Source: an uncultured Oscillospiraceae bacterium (GTDB lineage: Bacteria > Bacillota > Clostridia > Oscillospirales > Oscillospiraceae). From it: 5,694 bases of DNA. Position 1 is the stretch's first letter; each line of letters starts with the position of its first letter. Below the pieces are notes generated by a model, which had not been told where the DNA came from, searched no databases, and saw only the letters and a list, made by a program, of their open reading frames with translations. The stretch lies in assembly GCA_944385305.1 (NCBI GenBank), contig CALWWS010000030.1, forward strand, positions 1 through 5,694. The letters are read 5' to 3'. The position numbers and the translations under genes were made by a program. This document shows positions 1-5,694 of the stretch, piece after piece.

Positions 1-863
1 TGTATCCCCACATGACGGTGTACGACAACATGGCCTTTGCTCTGAAGCTGCGCAAGACTCCCAAGGATGAGATCGACAAGAAGGTTCGCGAGGCGGCCGC
101 CATCCTGGACATCACCCAGTACCTGGATCGCAAGCCCAAGGCCCTGTCCGGCGGCCAGCGTCAGCGTGTGGCCATCGGCCGCGCCATCGTCCGCGATCCC
201 CAGGTGTTCCTGATGGATGAGCCCCTGTCCAACCTGGACGCCAAGCTGCGCAACCAGATGCGCGCCGAGATCATCAAGCTGCGCCAGCGCATCAACACCA
301 CCTTCATCTACGTCACCCACGACCAGACCGAGGCCATGACTCTGGGCGATCGGATTGTCATCATGAAGGACGGCTATATCATGCAGATCGGCACCCCCCA
401 GGAGGTGTTCGACACCCCCGCCAACCTGTTTGTGGCCGGCTTCATCGGCTCCCCCCAGATGAACTTCTTTGACGCCCAGCTGGAGAAGAACGGGGACAGC
501 TACCAGCTGGTGGTGGCGGGCGCCACCATGTCTCTGGCCGACGAGATCCAGAAGAAGCTTGCCGCCAAGGGCGTGGCCGGCGGGAAGGTGGTCGCCGGTG
601 TCCGGCCCGAGCACATCTCCTTTGTCCACCAGCCCGGGGAGCACGCCGTGACCAGCAAGGTGGACGTGTCCGAGATGATGGGCAGCGAGGTCTACCTCCA
701 CGTCACCGCCGCGGGCAAGGACGTGGTGCTGCGCATTCCCACCACCGAGCTGCCTCCCCAGTTCCGGGCGGGTATCCCCTTCGGCACCGAGGTGAACTTT
801 ACCTTCCGTCCCGAGCTCATCCACCTCTTCGACCCTGAGACCGAGAAGAACCTGCTGGTGTAA
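1..863 (+). CDS. ugpC: Sugar ABC importer ATP-binding protein, MalK/UgpC/MsmX type (5' partial)
   Basis: This is the nucleotide-binding subunit that hydrolyses ATP on the cytoplasmic side of a carbohydrate or glycerol-phosphate importer. The reading frame is open to the left edge and already codes Tyr-Pro-His before the first ATG at 12, matching the family's 'YPHMTVYDNMAF' stretch. That ATG is therefore internal, and roughly 80 residues with Walker A and the Q-loop lie outside the window. Numbering from that Met, the ABC signature LSGGQRQRVAIGRA is at 45-58, Walker B and D-loop (FLMDEPLSNLD) at 66-76, and the switch His in VTHDQTEAM at 103. A C-terminal TOBE/OB-type regulatory domain follows, with the typical GVRPEHI at 196-202. 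The end (stop TAA 861-863) is at the family's usual place. No permease or binding-protein gene is in view, and such ATPases often serve several importers, so the substrate cannot be assigned. The symbol is a family label, not proof of glycerol-3-phosphate transport; msmX or malK would be equally fair. Confidence 0.95.
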   Translation, partial: YPHMTVYDNMAFALKLRKTPKDEIDKKVREAAAILDITQYLDRKPKALSGGQRQRVAIGRAIVRDPQVFLMDEPLSNLDAKLRNQMRAEIIKLRQRINTTFIYVTHDQTEAMTLGDRIVIMKDGYIMQIGTPQEVFDTPANLFVAGFIGSPQMNFFDAQLEKNGDSYQLVVAGATMSLADEIQKKLAAKGVAGGKVVAGVRPEHISFVHQPGEHAVTSKVDVSEMMGSEVYLHVTAAGKDVVLRIPTTELPPQFRAGIPFGTEVNFTFRPELIHLFDPETEKNLLV

Positions 864-868
864 CATAC

Positions 869-902
869 AAAAAATCCCCGGCCGCAAGGCCGGGGATTTT
901 TT
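869..902. terminator. Bidirectional rho-independent terminator between convergent genes
   Basis: A perfect 9-bp stem (TCCCCGGCC at 875-883 with GGCCGGGGA at 888-896) closes a GCAA tetraloop of the stable GNRA class. It is flanked by six A (869-874) and six T (897-902), so the outer bases can extend the stem. Either strand then yields a GC hairpin followed by a U-run. It begins 5 nt after the stop of the ABC ATPase gene and 4 nt from the stop of the convergent HAD phosphatase gene. It can therefore end transcription from both sides. Confidence 0.95.
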
Positions 903-906
903 ATAT

Positions 907-1563
907 CTAAGGTTCCAGCAGCAGCTCCTCCAGCTCCGCCGGGGTATGCGCAATGGTCCGGGCCCCGTGGGCCAGGAGGAAGGGGATATCCCGGAAGCCC
1001 CAGCTTACCGAGATACAGGGCAGCCCGGCAGCCCGGGCGGTTTCAATGTCCACATCCGAGTCCCCGATGTACACCGCCCCCTCCCGGGGAGCCCCCAGCT
1101 CCTCCAGGGCGCGCAGCACCGTGTCCGGGGCGGGCTTGCGGGCCACCCCGGGCCGCTCCCCGATGGCCACGGGAATGCGGAGGCCGAAGTAGTCCCGGCA
1201 CAGATCCTTCACCGCCCGGTCAAATTTGTTGGACACCACTGCCGTCGCCACTCCAGCCGCCTGGAGATGGTCCAGCAGGGGGAGAATGCCGGGGTAGGGG
1301 GCGGTCTTGTTTGCCATATTGTGCAGATAGTGGGCCCGGAACTGGGCCAGGCACTCCGCCTCCGCCTCGGGGGCCGTGCCGGGGGGCACCGCCCGGCGGA
1401 TGAGCAGTCCCACCCCGTTGCCCACGAAGGCGCGCACCTCCTCCACCGTGCGGGGCGGAAAGCCGCAGACTTTCAGGGCGTGGTTGGCGCTGTGGGCCAG
1501 ATCTTCCAATGTATTGAGCAGGGTGCCGTCCAGGTCGAAGACGGCGGCGCGGTATGCGGCCAT
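907..1563 (-). CDS. HAD-superfamily phosphatase, phosphoglycolate phosphatase (Gph)-like
   Basis: This is a 218-residue cytoplasmic haloacid-dehalogenase-type phosphatase. All four catalytic motifs are present. Motif I is FDLDGTLLNT (9-18), with nucleophile Asp10 and acid/base Asp12. Motif II is VVSNK, with Ser111. Motif III is Lys143 in ARKPAPD. Motif IV is GDSDVD, with Mg-binding Asp168 and Asp172. A helical C1-type cap lies at about 18-85. Length and layout fit phosphoglycolate phosphatase, but this family is promiscuous (pyrophosphatase and sugar-phosphatase members look alike), so the substrate is open. I chose the ATG at 1563-1561. It is preceded by GGAGGG with an 8-nt spacer and places motif I at residue 9, as usual. 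The same frame stays open to 1785, but that extension overlaps the phosphate permease gene and reads as low-complexity Gly/Pro. The gene is last in the minus-strand series, 38 nt after the permease, and ends at the shared terminator. Confidence 0.9.
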   Translation of the reverse strand: MAAYRAAVFDLDGTLLNTLEDLAHSANHALKVCGFPPRTVEEVRAFVGNGVGLLIRRAVPPGTAPEAEAECLAQFRAHYLHNMANKTAPYPGILPLLDHLQAAGVATAVVSNKFDRAVKDLCRDYFGLRIPVAIGERPGVARKPAPDTVLRALEELGAPREGAVYIGDSDVDIETARAAGLPCISVSWGFRDIPFLLAHGARTIAHTPAELEELLLEP

Positions 1564-1571
1564 AGTGTTCT

Positions 1572-1577
1572 CCCTCC
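1572..1577 (-). promoter_or_regulatory. Ribosome binding site of the HAD phosphatase gene
   Basis: Minus-strand GGAGGG lies 8 nt before the ATG at 1563. It is a strong Shine-Dalgarno match and decides this start over in-frame codons further upstream, such as the ATG of 'MCYTGGN' near the predicted promoter. Confidence 0.8.
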
Positions 1578-1590
1578 CGTCATTGCCCCC

Positions 1591-1619
1591 AGTATAGCAC
1601 ATTAGGGGGAAAAGGGGAA
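1591..1619 (-). promoter_or_regulatory. Predicted extended -10 promoter for the HAD phosphatase gene
   Basis: On the minus strand TGCTATACT (1599-1591) is an extended -10: TG, one base, then TATACT, a 5/6 match to TATAAT. At 17-bp spacing the -35 position reads TTCCCC (1619-1614), only 3/6 to TTGACA, so activity would depend on the extended -10. The expected start near 1584 gives a leader of about 20 nt that just contains the ribosome binding site. The element spans the stop codon of the permease gene (TAA, 1604-1602). It stands out as AT-rich in very GC-rich surroundings. This is a prediction from sequence only. Confidence 0.5.
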
Positions 1620-2615
1620 GAGACGGACCAGCAGAAACCCAAGCAGGGCGCAGCAGGGGAAGGTGCACAGCCAGGTCAGGCCGATCTCCCCCGCCACCCG
1701 GCGGTTCACCCCCTGCCTCCCCGCCCCCAGGATGGCGGCGGTCTTGGCGTGGGTGGTGCTCACCGGCAGCCCCGCCAGGGTACACGCCAGCAGGCAGGCC
1801 GCGCCCCCCGCGTCGGCGGCCAGGCCCCCCAGGGGAGTGAGGGGCGCCATGTCACGTCCCACCCGCTCCACAATCCGCCGCCCCCCGGCGGCGGTGCCGG
1901 CGGCCATGGTGAGGGCGCACAGAGCGGCCAGCCACAGGGGCAGGTCAAAGGGGGCGGCGCTCTCCCCGCCGGGGAGGGTGAGGCCCAGCAGCAGCAGGGC
2001 CATGAACTTCTGCCCGTCCTGGGCCCCGTGGACAAAGGCCATGGCCGCCGCTCCGGCGATCTGGCCCCGGCGGGCCGCCCGGGGGGAGGGGCCCAGCTTC
2101 TCCAGCAGCCCCGCCGCCCCCGCGCCTCCCAGCCAGCCCAGGGCCAGGGAGACGCCCAGCCCCAGCCCAACCCGGGCCCAGGCTTCCCCCTGGAGATTGG
2201 CCCACCCCCCGGGCAGGGCCAGGGCGGCCCCGGAAAGCCCGGCCACCAGGGCGTGGCTCTCGCTGGTGGGAGCCCCGAAGACCCAGGCCAGCACCGCCCA
2301 GAGGATCACAGCGGCCAGAGCGGCGCACAGGGCCCCCCGGCCCCCCTCTCCCAGGCGGGTCAGGCCGTACAGGGTGCGGGCCACGGCGGCCCGGCTCCCC
2401 GCTGCCCACAGCCCGCCCAGCAGGTTGCACACCGCCGCCAGCCCCGCCGCCCGGCGGAAGGAGAGAGCCCCCGTGCCCACCGCCGTGGCGATGGCGTTGG
2501 GGGCGTCCGTCCAGCCGTTGACCAGCACCACCCCCAGGGTAAGCAGAAAGACCAGGCCCAGCCCGGGCGCGGAGAGAACCTGGCTGAGAAATTGGGAAAA
2601 GGACAGATCAAACAC
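1602..2615 (-). CDS. PiT-family inorganic phosphate permease
   Basis: This is a 337-residue integral membrane protein of the PiT (low-affinity phosphate/cation symporter) family, which brings inorganic phosphate into the cell. The N-terminal family repeat is seen as NGWTDAPNAIATAV (33-46), a clostridial-looking variant of the GANDVANA motif with Asp37 and Asn40 kept. The matching C-terminal repeat is split between HGAQDGQKFM (196-205) and PVSTTHAKTAAILGAG (284-299). GAPTSESHALVAG (114-126) is the other conserved loop. About ten hydrophobic segments can be seen (roughly 17-34, 56-72, 94-113, 120-136, 148-171, 186-214, 225-243, 260-281, 284-299, 309-333). The start is GTG at 2615-2613. An in-frame stop lies at 2651-2649 and there is no ATG between, so the start is well bounded. 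The Shine-Dalgarno GGAGAGG sits directly upstream inside a hairpin. Many PiT genes sit beside a PhoU-like (DUF47) gene; none is here. The gene lies 44 nt after a glycosyltransferase gene on the same strand. Confidence 0.92.
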   Translation of the reverse strand: MFDLSFSQFLSQVLSAPGLGLVFLLTLGVVLVNGWTDAPNAIATAVGTGALSFRRAAGLAAVCNLLGGLWAAGSRAAVARTLYGLTRLGEGGRGALCAALAAVILWAVLAWVFGAPTSESHALVAGLSGAALALPGGWANLQGEAWARVGLGLGVSLALGWLGGAGAAGLLEKLGPSPRAARRGQIAGAAAMAFVHGAQDGQKFMALLLLGLTLPGGESAAPFDLPLWLAALCALTMAAGTAAGGRRIVERVGRDMAPLTPLGGLAADAGGAACLLACTLAGLPVSTTHAKTAAILGAGRQGVNRRVAGEIGLTWLCTFPCCALLGFLLVRLFPFSP

Positions 2616-2645
2616 CCCCCTCTCCAGTGTACGGGAGAGGGGGGG
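2615..2645 (-). promoter_or_regulatory. Hairpin that sequesters the phosphate permease ribosome binding site
   Basis: An 11-bp perfect inverted repeat pairs 2615-2625 with 2634-2644 around an 8-nt loop; a seventh C at 2645 allows the stem to slip by one base. In the permease mRNA the 3' arm reads GGAGAGGGGGG. It contains the Shine-Dalgarno sequence (2625-2619) and ends on the first G of the GTG start, so folding would hide the start site. The tail after the stem is UGUUUGAU, not a clean U-run, so it is a poor intrinsic terminator, although a weak terminator or attenuator is possible. The stop codon of the preceding glycosyltransferase gene is 14 nt upstream, so ribosomes finishing that gene might help to open the stem. 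The structure is seen in the sequence; its regulatory role is inferred. Confidence 0.55.
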
Positions 2646-2659
2646 TGGTTATGAGGGGA

Positions 2660-3733
2660 TTAGGAAAAGCCTATGGTCTCCAGAATGCGGTCCACCTCCT
2701 GGGCCCGCAGGCTCCAGGCGGCGGCCAGGCCGTACTCCCTGCGGCGCTCCCGGGCCCAGTCCCCGGTCTCCGCCAGGGCCCGGCGGCACAGCCGGGCGAA
2801 CTCCTCCGGGGAGTGGGCCCCGTAGACCACGTCGGGGAAGTGCTCCACCTGCTCGGGGTAGAACATGGACACCACCGGCTTGCCGGTGGACAGGTACTCG
2901 TAGATCCGGGCGGGGATCACGTCGCCCCCCCGGTCGGCCTCACACAGGAAGTTGAGGCACACGTCGAAGCGGGCCAGGTAGTCGGGGATCTCCATCTGGG
3001 GCCGGAAGCCCAGCACGGCGGCGTTGGGCAGCTCCTCCAGCTGGCGCAGCAGGGGGTTGCGCTCCCGCCGGCCCACAAACACGAAGGTGCACTGGGGCAG
3101 CAGCCGGGCGGCGCGGAGGGCGGGGGCCAGGTCCAGATCCCGCCGCAGCCCTCCCACATAGCCCAGCACCGGGCCGGAAATTCTCCGCAGCTCCGCCGGG
3201 CACTCCACCGGGGAGCGGCTGAACATGGGGTAATTTACCCCGTTGGGCAGCAGGGCGATGTTGGCGCTGCACGGAGAGAGGTGGTGGATAAGCCCCGGCG
3301 AGGCGGCAAAGACCACGTCGGCGGCCAGGGCCAGATCGCTCTCCCACCGGATGGGCAGGTGGGACCAGTCCCGGTCGCAGTCGTACACCAGGGCCCGGAA
3401 GGCCAGGTAGTCCAGCAGGTGGACGCTCTCCGGCCCGGTGCACCACAGCAGGGCCTGGCGGAAGCGGTGGCGATCCATCCGCTCCTCGATAAACCGGGCC
3501 AGCTTCTTCTGGCCCATGCGGAACAGCCGGGTGTAACGCTGCTCCACCTCCAGAATGGGGGGAAGGGTGTACACCGTCAGCCCGGGGCGCACCCGGCGCC
3601 CCTCCTTGCCCCGGGTCTTGCCCGGCGGCTCGAAGAAGAGGATCTGGGCCCCTTTGAGCCGGGTCATCAGCTGCTGGGTGCGGGTGGGTACCTCCTGCCA
3701 GGGGGTGTGGGAGAGGCAGACAATCTGTTTCAC
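2660..3733 (-). CDS. Family 4-like glycosyltransferase, TuaH-type, for cell-surface polysaccharide
   Basis: This is a 357-residue cytoplasmic GT-B fold enzyme that would transfer a sugar from a nucleotide-sugar donor during surface polysaccharide synthesis. The N-terminal acceptor half starts MKQIVCLSHTPW and contains YDCDRDW (117-123) and the hinge LLPNGVN (161-167). The Rossmann donor half begins GPVLGYVGGLRRDLDL (187-202), then FVFVGRRE (217-224). It carries PARIYEYLSTGKPVVS (274-289), where Glu279 matches the conserved nucleotide-sugar-binding Glu of GT4 enzymes. The whole pattern resembles teichuronic-acid glycosyltransferase TuaH and its relatives; this is recognition from memory, and the sugar is unknown. 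There is no signal peptide or membrane span. The GTG start (3733-3731) has a strong GAGGTG ribosome binding site 5 nt away. That site overlaps the stop of the preceding fusion gene (9-nt gap), which points to translational coupling and a shared pathway. A shorter alternative start is unlikely because the first beta-strand begins at residue 3. Confidence 0.88.
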   Translation of the reverse strand: MKQIVCLSHTPWQEVPTRTQQLMTRLKGAQILFFEPPGKTRGKEGRRVRPGLTVYTLPPILEVEQRYTRLFRMGQKKLARFIEERMDRHRFRQALLWCTGPESVHLLDYLAFRALVYDCDRDWSHLPIRWESDLALAADVVFAASPGLIHHLSPCSANIALLPNGVNYPMFSRSPVECPAELRRISGPVLGYVGGLRRDLDLAPALRAARLLPQCTFVFVGRRERNPLLRQLEELPNAAVLGFRPQMEIPDYLARFDVCLNFLCEADRGGDVIPARIYEYLSTGKPVVSMFYPEQVEHFPDVVYGAHSPEEFARLCRRALAETGDWARERRREYGLAAAWSLRAQEVDRILETIGFS

Positions 3734-3738
3734 GCCGC

Positions 3739-3744
3739 CACCTC
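3739..3744 (-). promoter_or_regulatory. Ribosome binding site overlapping the upstream stop codon
   Basis: Minus-strand GAGGTG (3744-3739) lies 5 nt before the GTG start at 3733. It shares the last two bases of the TGA stop (3745-3743) of the fusion gene, within the string TGAGGTG. This arrangement is typical of translational coupling and supports the GTG as the true start. Confidence 0.75.
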
Positions 3745-5694
3745 AGTCCCGGCGGGAGAGCAGCCGGGCGGCAGTCTCCAGGTTGCGCCGCTCCACCGTC
3801 CGCAGCCGCTCCACCCCCCCCTCCAGGAAGGCGGTGTCCCCGATGCGGGCACAGGCGGCGTCGATGTGGGCGCACAGGGCCTGGGCGGTGACGCTGTCCA
3901 GGTTGGTGTAGAGGTCCTGTCCGATGTAGGACAAAAAGGAGCTGATCTTCTGATCGTACACCACCCCCACCAGGGGCACTCCCTGCCCGGCGGCAAAGAC
4001 CAGGGCGTGCAGGCGCATGGACACCACCACCTGCATCCGGGCAAACAGACCGATGGTGTGGTCCGAGCTGCCGGTGTGGGAGAGGATGTGGTAGGGGGCC
4101 TTCATGTGCCTGGCCGCCAGCTGGGCGGCCCCCACGTCCAGCCGCCGCTCAATGGGGAGGAAGACGGGGGTGAGGCCGTACTTCTCCCAGGCGTAGTCCG
4201 CCGCCGCGCCGAACAGGTGGGCCTTGGCCTCAAAGCCCGGCCAGGGGCGCAGGGCAAAGCCGATATAGCGCTTGTTGGGGTCCAGCCCCTGGCTCTCCAG
4301 CAGGCCGTCCACCACCTGGGGGTCGGCGGCGGGGAGGATCACCGTGGGGTCGGCGGAGAGGACGATCTCCGGCCGGGTCACCCCCATGTCCCGCAGCTCC
4401 TCCTGGGAGTGGGTGTCCCGCAGGGTGATGGCGTCCACGCTCTTCTGGAGCACCCTGGAGGCCCGGCGGCGGTTGGCGGGGGAGTGGATGGGCCCGATGC
4501 CGCAGCCGTACATCATTACCCGGTTGCCCAGCGCCTTGGCCGCCGAGATGGTGAACAGGTAGAACCACAGGGAGCGGTGGCTGGTCACGTCCTGCATGAG
4601 GGAGCCGCCGCCGTTGATATACAGCCTGGTTTTCCCCATCCGGGCCAGGAAGCGGGGGAAGGCGAAGGTGTAGATGGAGTTGACCCGGTAGGTGCGCCGG
4701 GTGTCCGCCGGGTTGCGGGAGAGCACCCACACGGGCAGGTCAGGGTCAATCTGGCGCAGCTCGGTGACGATGGCCTCCAAAATGGCGTCGTCCCCCGCGT
4801 TGCCACGGCCGTAGGCCCCGCACACCAGGGCCCCGTCCCGGCGGCCGGTCTGCCGGTTTTTCCGGCGCAGGATGGTCTCGTAGATGGTCAGCTGCCGCTG
4901 GAGGGTGCTCTCCAGGGAGTAGTCGGTTTTGGCCTTCTCATAGAGCCGCCGCCCCAGGTGCTCCCGCAGGGTGGGGTCGTTGGCCAGGGCCACCAGGTGG
5001 CGGGAGAGGGCCTGGGCGTCTCCCGCCTCAAAGAGCAGGCCGTTCACCCCGTGCTCGATGAGGTAGGGCACGCCCCCCACCCGGCTGGCAATGGTGGGCA
5101 GGGCAGCCCGGGCCCCCTCGGTGAGGGAGTAGGGGAAGGTCTCGGACAGGGAGGTGAGGGTGTTGATGTCAATGGCGCTGTAAAAGCTGTCCGTGTCGGA
5201 GATCCAGCCGGCAAAGCACACCTTGTCCCCCACCCCAAGCTGCCCGGCCAGGGCCTTGAGCATCTCCATCTCCTCGCCGTCCCCGGCGATGAGCAGGCGC
5301 AGATTGGGACACTGCCCGGCGGCCAGGGCGAAGCCCCGTACCAGGGTGGCGATGTCCTTCACCGGGTTAAGCCGGGCGGCAATGCCCGCCACCACGCACT
5401 CCCCGTCCGCCTCCAGCCCCACCTGGCGGAAGAACGCCTGGCGGGAGAGGGGGGCGGTGCGGGGGGTAAAGTCCAGGCCGTTGTAGATGGTGAAGAGCCT
5501 GTCCGGGTCAAAGCCCCGGGAGATGAGCAGGTCGGTCATGGCGTCGGACACGCCGATGCGGTAGTCCAGCAGCCGCAGAGCGAGGGTGTTGATGGTGCCG
5601 TAGGTGATGCGGGAGATGGGCCGGCCCATAGAGTCCAGACGCCAGTCGGAGTGGACGGTGGTGACCACCGGCAGGCCGGTGGATCTGCGGAGCA
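3743..5694 (-). CDS. csaB: Fusion of a GT4 glycosyltransferase and CsaB-type polysaccharide pyruvyl transferase (5' partial)
   Basis: One uninterrupted frame runs off the right edge. A GTG at 5668 could be taken as a start, but the frame continues upstream as LRRSTGLP, typical GT4 sequence, so the true N-terminus is outside and only the last ~650 residues are seen. Residues are numbered from that GTG. The first half (1-266) is the end of the acceptor domain and the donor domain of a GT4 enzyme: IGVSDAM (38-44), IYNGLDF (61-67), GIAARLNPVKD (95-105; phosphate-contact Arg99 and Lys104), and the EX7E pair Glu176/Glu184 in SETFPYSLTEG. After a basic linker (268-279) comes a polysaccharide pyruvyl transferase domain (~280-610). 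It has GAYGRGNAGDDA (284-295), YINGGGSLMQD (350-360) and SMRLHALVFAAGQGVP (550-565). The Arg-Leu-His there corresponds to the pyruvyl-binding RLH known in yeast Pvg1. CsaB adds ketal-pyruvate, from phosphoenolpyruvate, to secondary cell-wall polymer, the ligand for SLH-domain proteins. The fusion may add a sugar and pyruvylate it; the acceptor is unknown. Confidence 0.9.
   Translation of the reverse strand, partial: LRRSTGLPVVTTVHSDWRLDSMGRPISRITYGTINTLALRLLDYRIGVSDAMTDLLISRGFDPDRLFTIYNGLDFTPRTAPLSRQAFFRQVGLEADGECVVAGIAARLNPVKDIATLVRGFALAAGQCPNLRLLIAGDGEEMEMLKALAGQLGVGDKVCFAGWISDTDSFYSAIDINTLTSLSETFPYSLTEGARAALPTIASRVGGVPYLIEHGVNGLLFEAGDAQALSRHLVALANDPTLREHLGRRLYEKAKTDYSLESTLQRQLTIYETILRRKNRQTGRRDGALVCGAYGRGNAGDDAILEAIVTELRQIDPDLPVWVLSRNPADTRRTYRVNSIYTFAFPRFLARMGKTRLYINGGGSLMQDVTSHRSLWFYLFTISAAKALGNRVMMYGCGIGPIHSPANRRRASRVLQKSVDAITLRDTHSQEELRDMGVTRPEIVLSADPTVILPAADPQVVDGLLESQGLDPNKRYIGFALRPWPGFEAKAHLFGAAADYAWEKYGLTPVFLPIERRLDVGAAQLAARHMKAPYHILSHTGSSDHTIGLFARMQVVVSMRLHALVFAAGQGVPLVGVVYDQKISSFLSYIGQDLYTNLDSVTAQALCAHIDAACARIGDTAFLEGGVERLRTVERRNLETAARLLSRRD

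Noticed and set aside
946..1605. 219-codon open frame on the + strand opposite the HAD phosphatase gene.
   Set aside because: It mirrors a gene with all four HAD motifs, has low-complexity Gly/His/Pro content and matches no family I recognise.
1564..1785. N-terminal extension of the HAD phosphatase frame up to 1785.
   Set aside because: It overlaps the permease gene out of frame, reads as Gly/Pro/Arg-rich nonsense, and puts catalytic motif I far from the N-terminus. The ATG at 1563 has a strong ribosome binding site.
2626..2631. TACACT on the minus strand as a -10 box for the permease gene.
   Set aside because: It is only a 4/6 match, lies in the loop of the start-site hairpin, has a G/C-only -35 region, and would start the transcript inside or after the ribosome binding site.
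1663..2955. Long open frame on the + strand (430 codons) antisense to the permease and glycosyltransferase genes.
   Set aside because: It is low-complexity Pro/Arg/Ala-rich, crosses the boundary between two well-recognised minus-strand genes, and has no recognisable domain. Such frames arise because GC-rich codons on one strand contain few stops on the other.
2940..3875. 311-codon alternative frame on the minus strand across the two glycosyltransferase genes.
   Set aside because: It is out of frame with both recognised genes, spans their junction, and encodes Pro/Gly/Arg-rich sequence without motifs.
4852..4866. GCCGG-TTTTT-CCGGC inverted repeat in the linker between the two domains of the fusion gene.
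   Set aside because: Only 5 bp of stem, explained by the Arg-Arg-Lys-Asn-Arg linker codons. There is no frame change, stop or internal ribosome binding site that would suggest programmed slippage or a separate CsaB product.
5665..5682. Perfect 7-bp inverted repeat CCACCGG / CCGGTGG at the right edge.
   Set aside because: It lies inside the glycosyltransferase coding frame (LRRSTGLPVVTTVHSD) with no T-run and no nearby start. Short GC palindromes are expected by chance here.

Overview
The window is GC-rich and has the gene families, short spacers and GTG starts typical of a high-GC member of the Clostridia. The closest match I can suggest is the gut Oscillospiraceae (Flavonifractor / Intestinimonas / Oscillibacter type). 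That placement rests on protein style recalled from memory, not on a search. The window holds five protein-coding genes, all reading cleanly, with almost no empty DNA. No RNA gene, IS element, CRISPR array, phage gene or integration site was seen.

Layout. Positions 1-863 (+) hold the 3' three-quarters of a MalK/UgpC/MsmX-type sugar-importer ATPase, cut off by the left edge. A strong rho-independent hairpin (869-902), with an A-tract on one side and a T-tract on the other, closes this gene. It can also close the leftward genes that converge on it. Everything to the right is on the minus strand. In transcription order these genes are: a long fusion protein of a GT4-type glycosyltransferase and a CsaB-type polysaccharide pyruvyl transferase (5694-3743, N-terminus outside the window); a TuaH-like glycosyltransferase (3733-2660); a PiT-family phosphate permease (2615-1602); and a HAD phosphatase of the phosphoglycolate phosphatase type (1563-907).

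How the genes fit together. The first two minus-strand genes look like one translationally coupled unit for a cell-surface polysaccharide, probably a pyruvylated secondary cell-wall polymer. They are 9 nt apart, and the ribosome binding site of the second overlaps the stop codon of the first. The phosphate permease and the phosphatase follow on the same strand with gaps of 44 and 38 nt. They may be read through from the polysaccharide genes, but each junction carries its own possible control point. An 11-bp hairpin buries the permease's Shine-Dalgarno sequence and the first base of its GTG start. A good extended -10 promoter lies just before the phosphatase gene.

The points most worth a second look are the glycosyltransferase-pyruvyltransferase fusion and the hairpin over the permease start. 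I did not find evidence in this window for a wholly new defence, mobile or RNA-based system.
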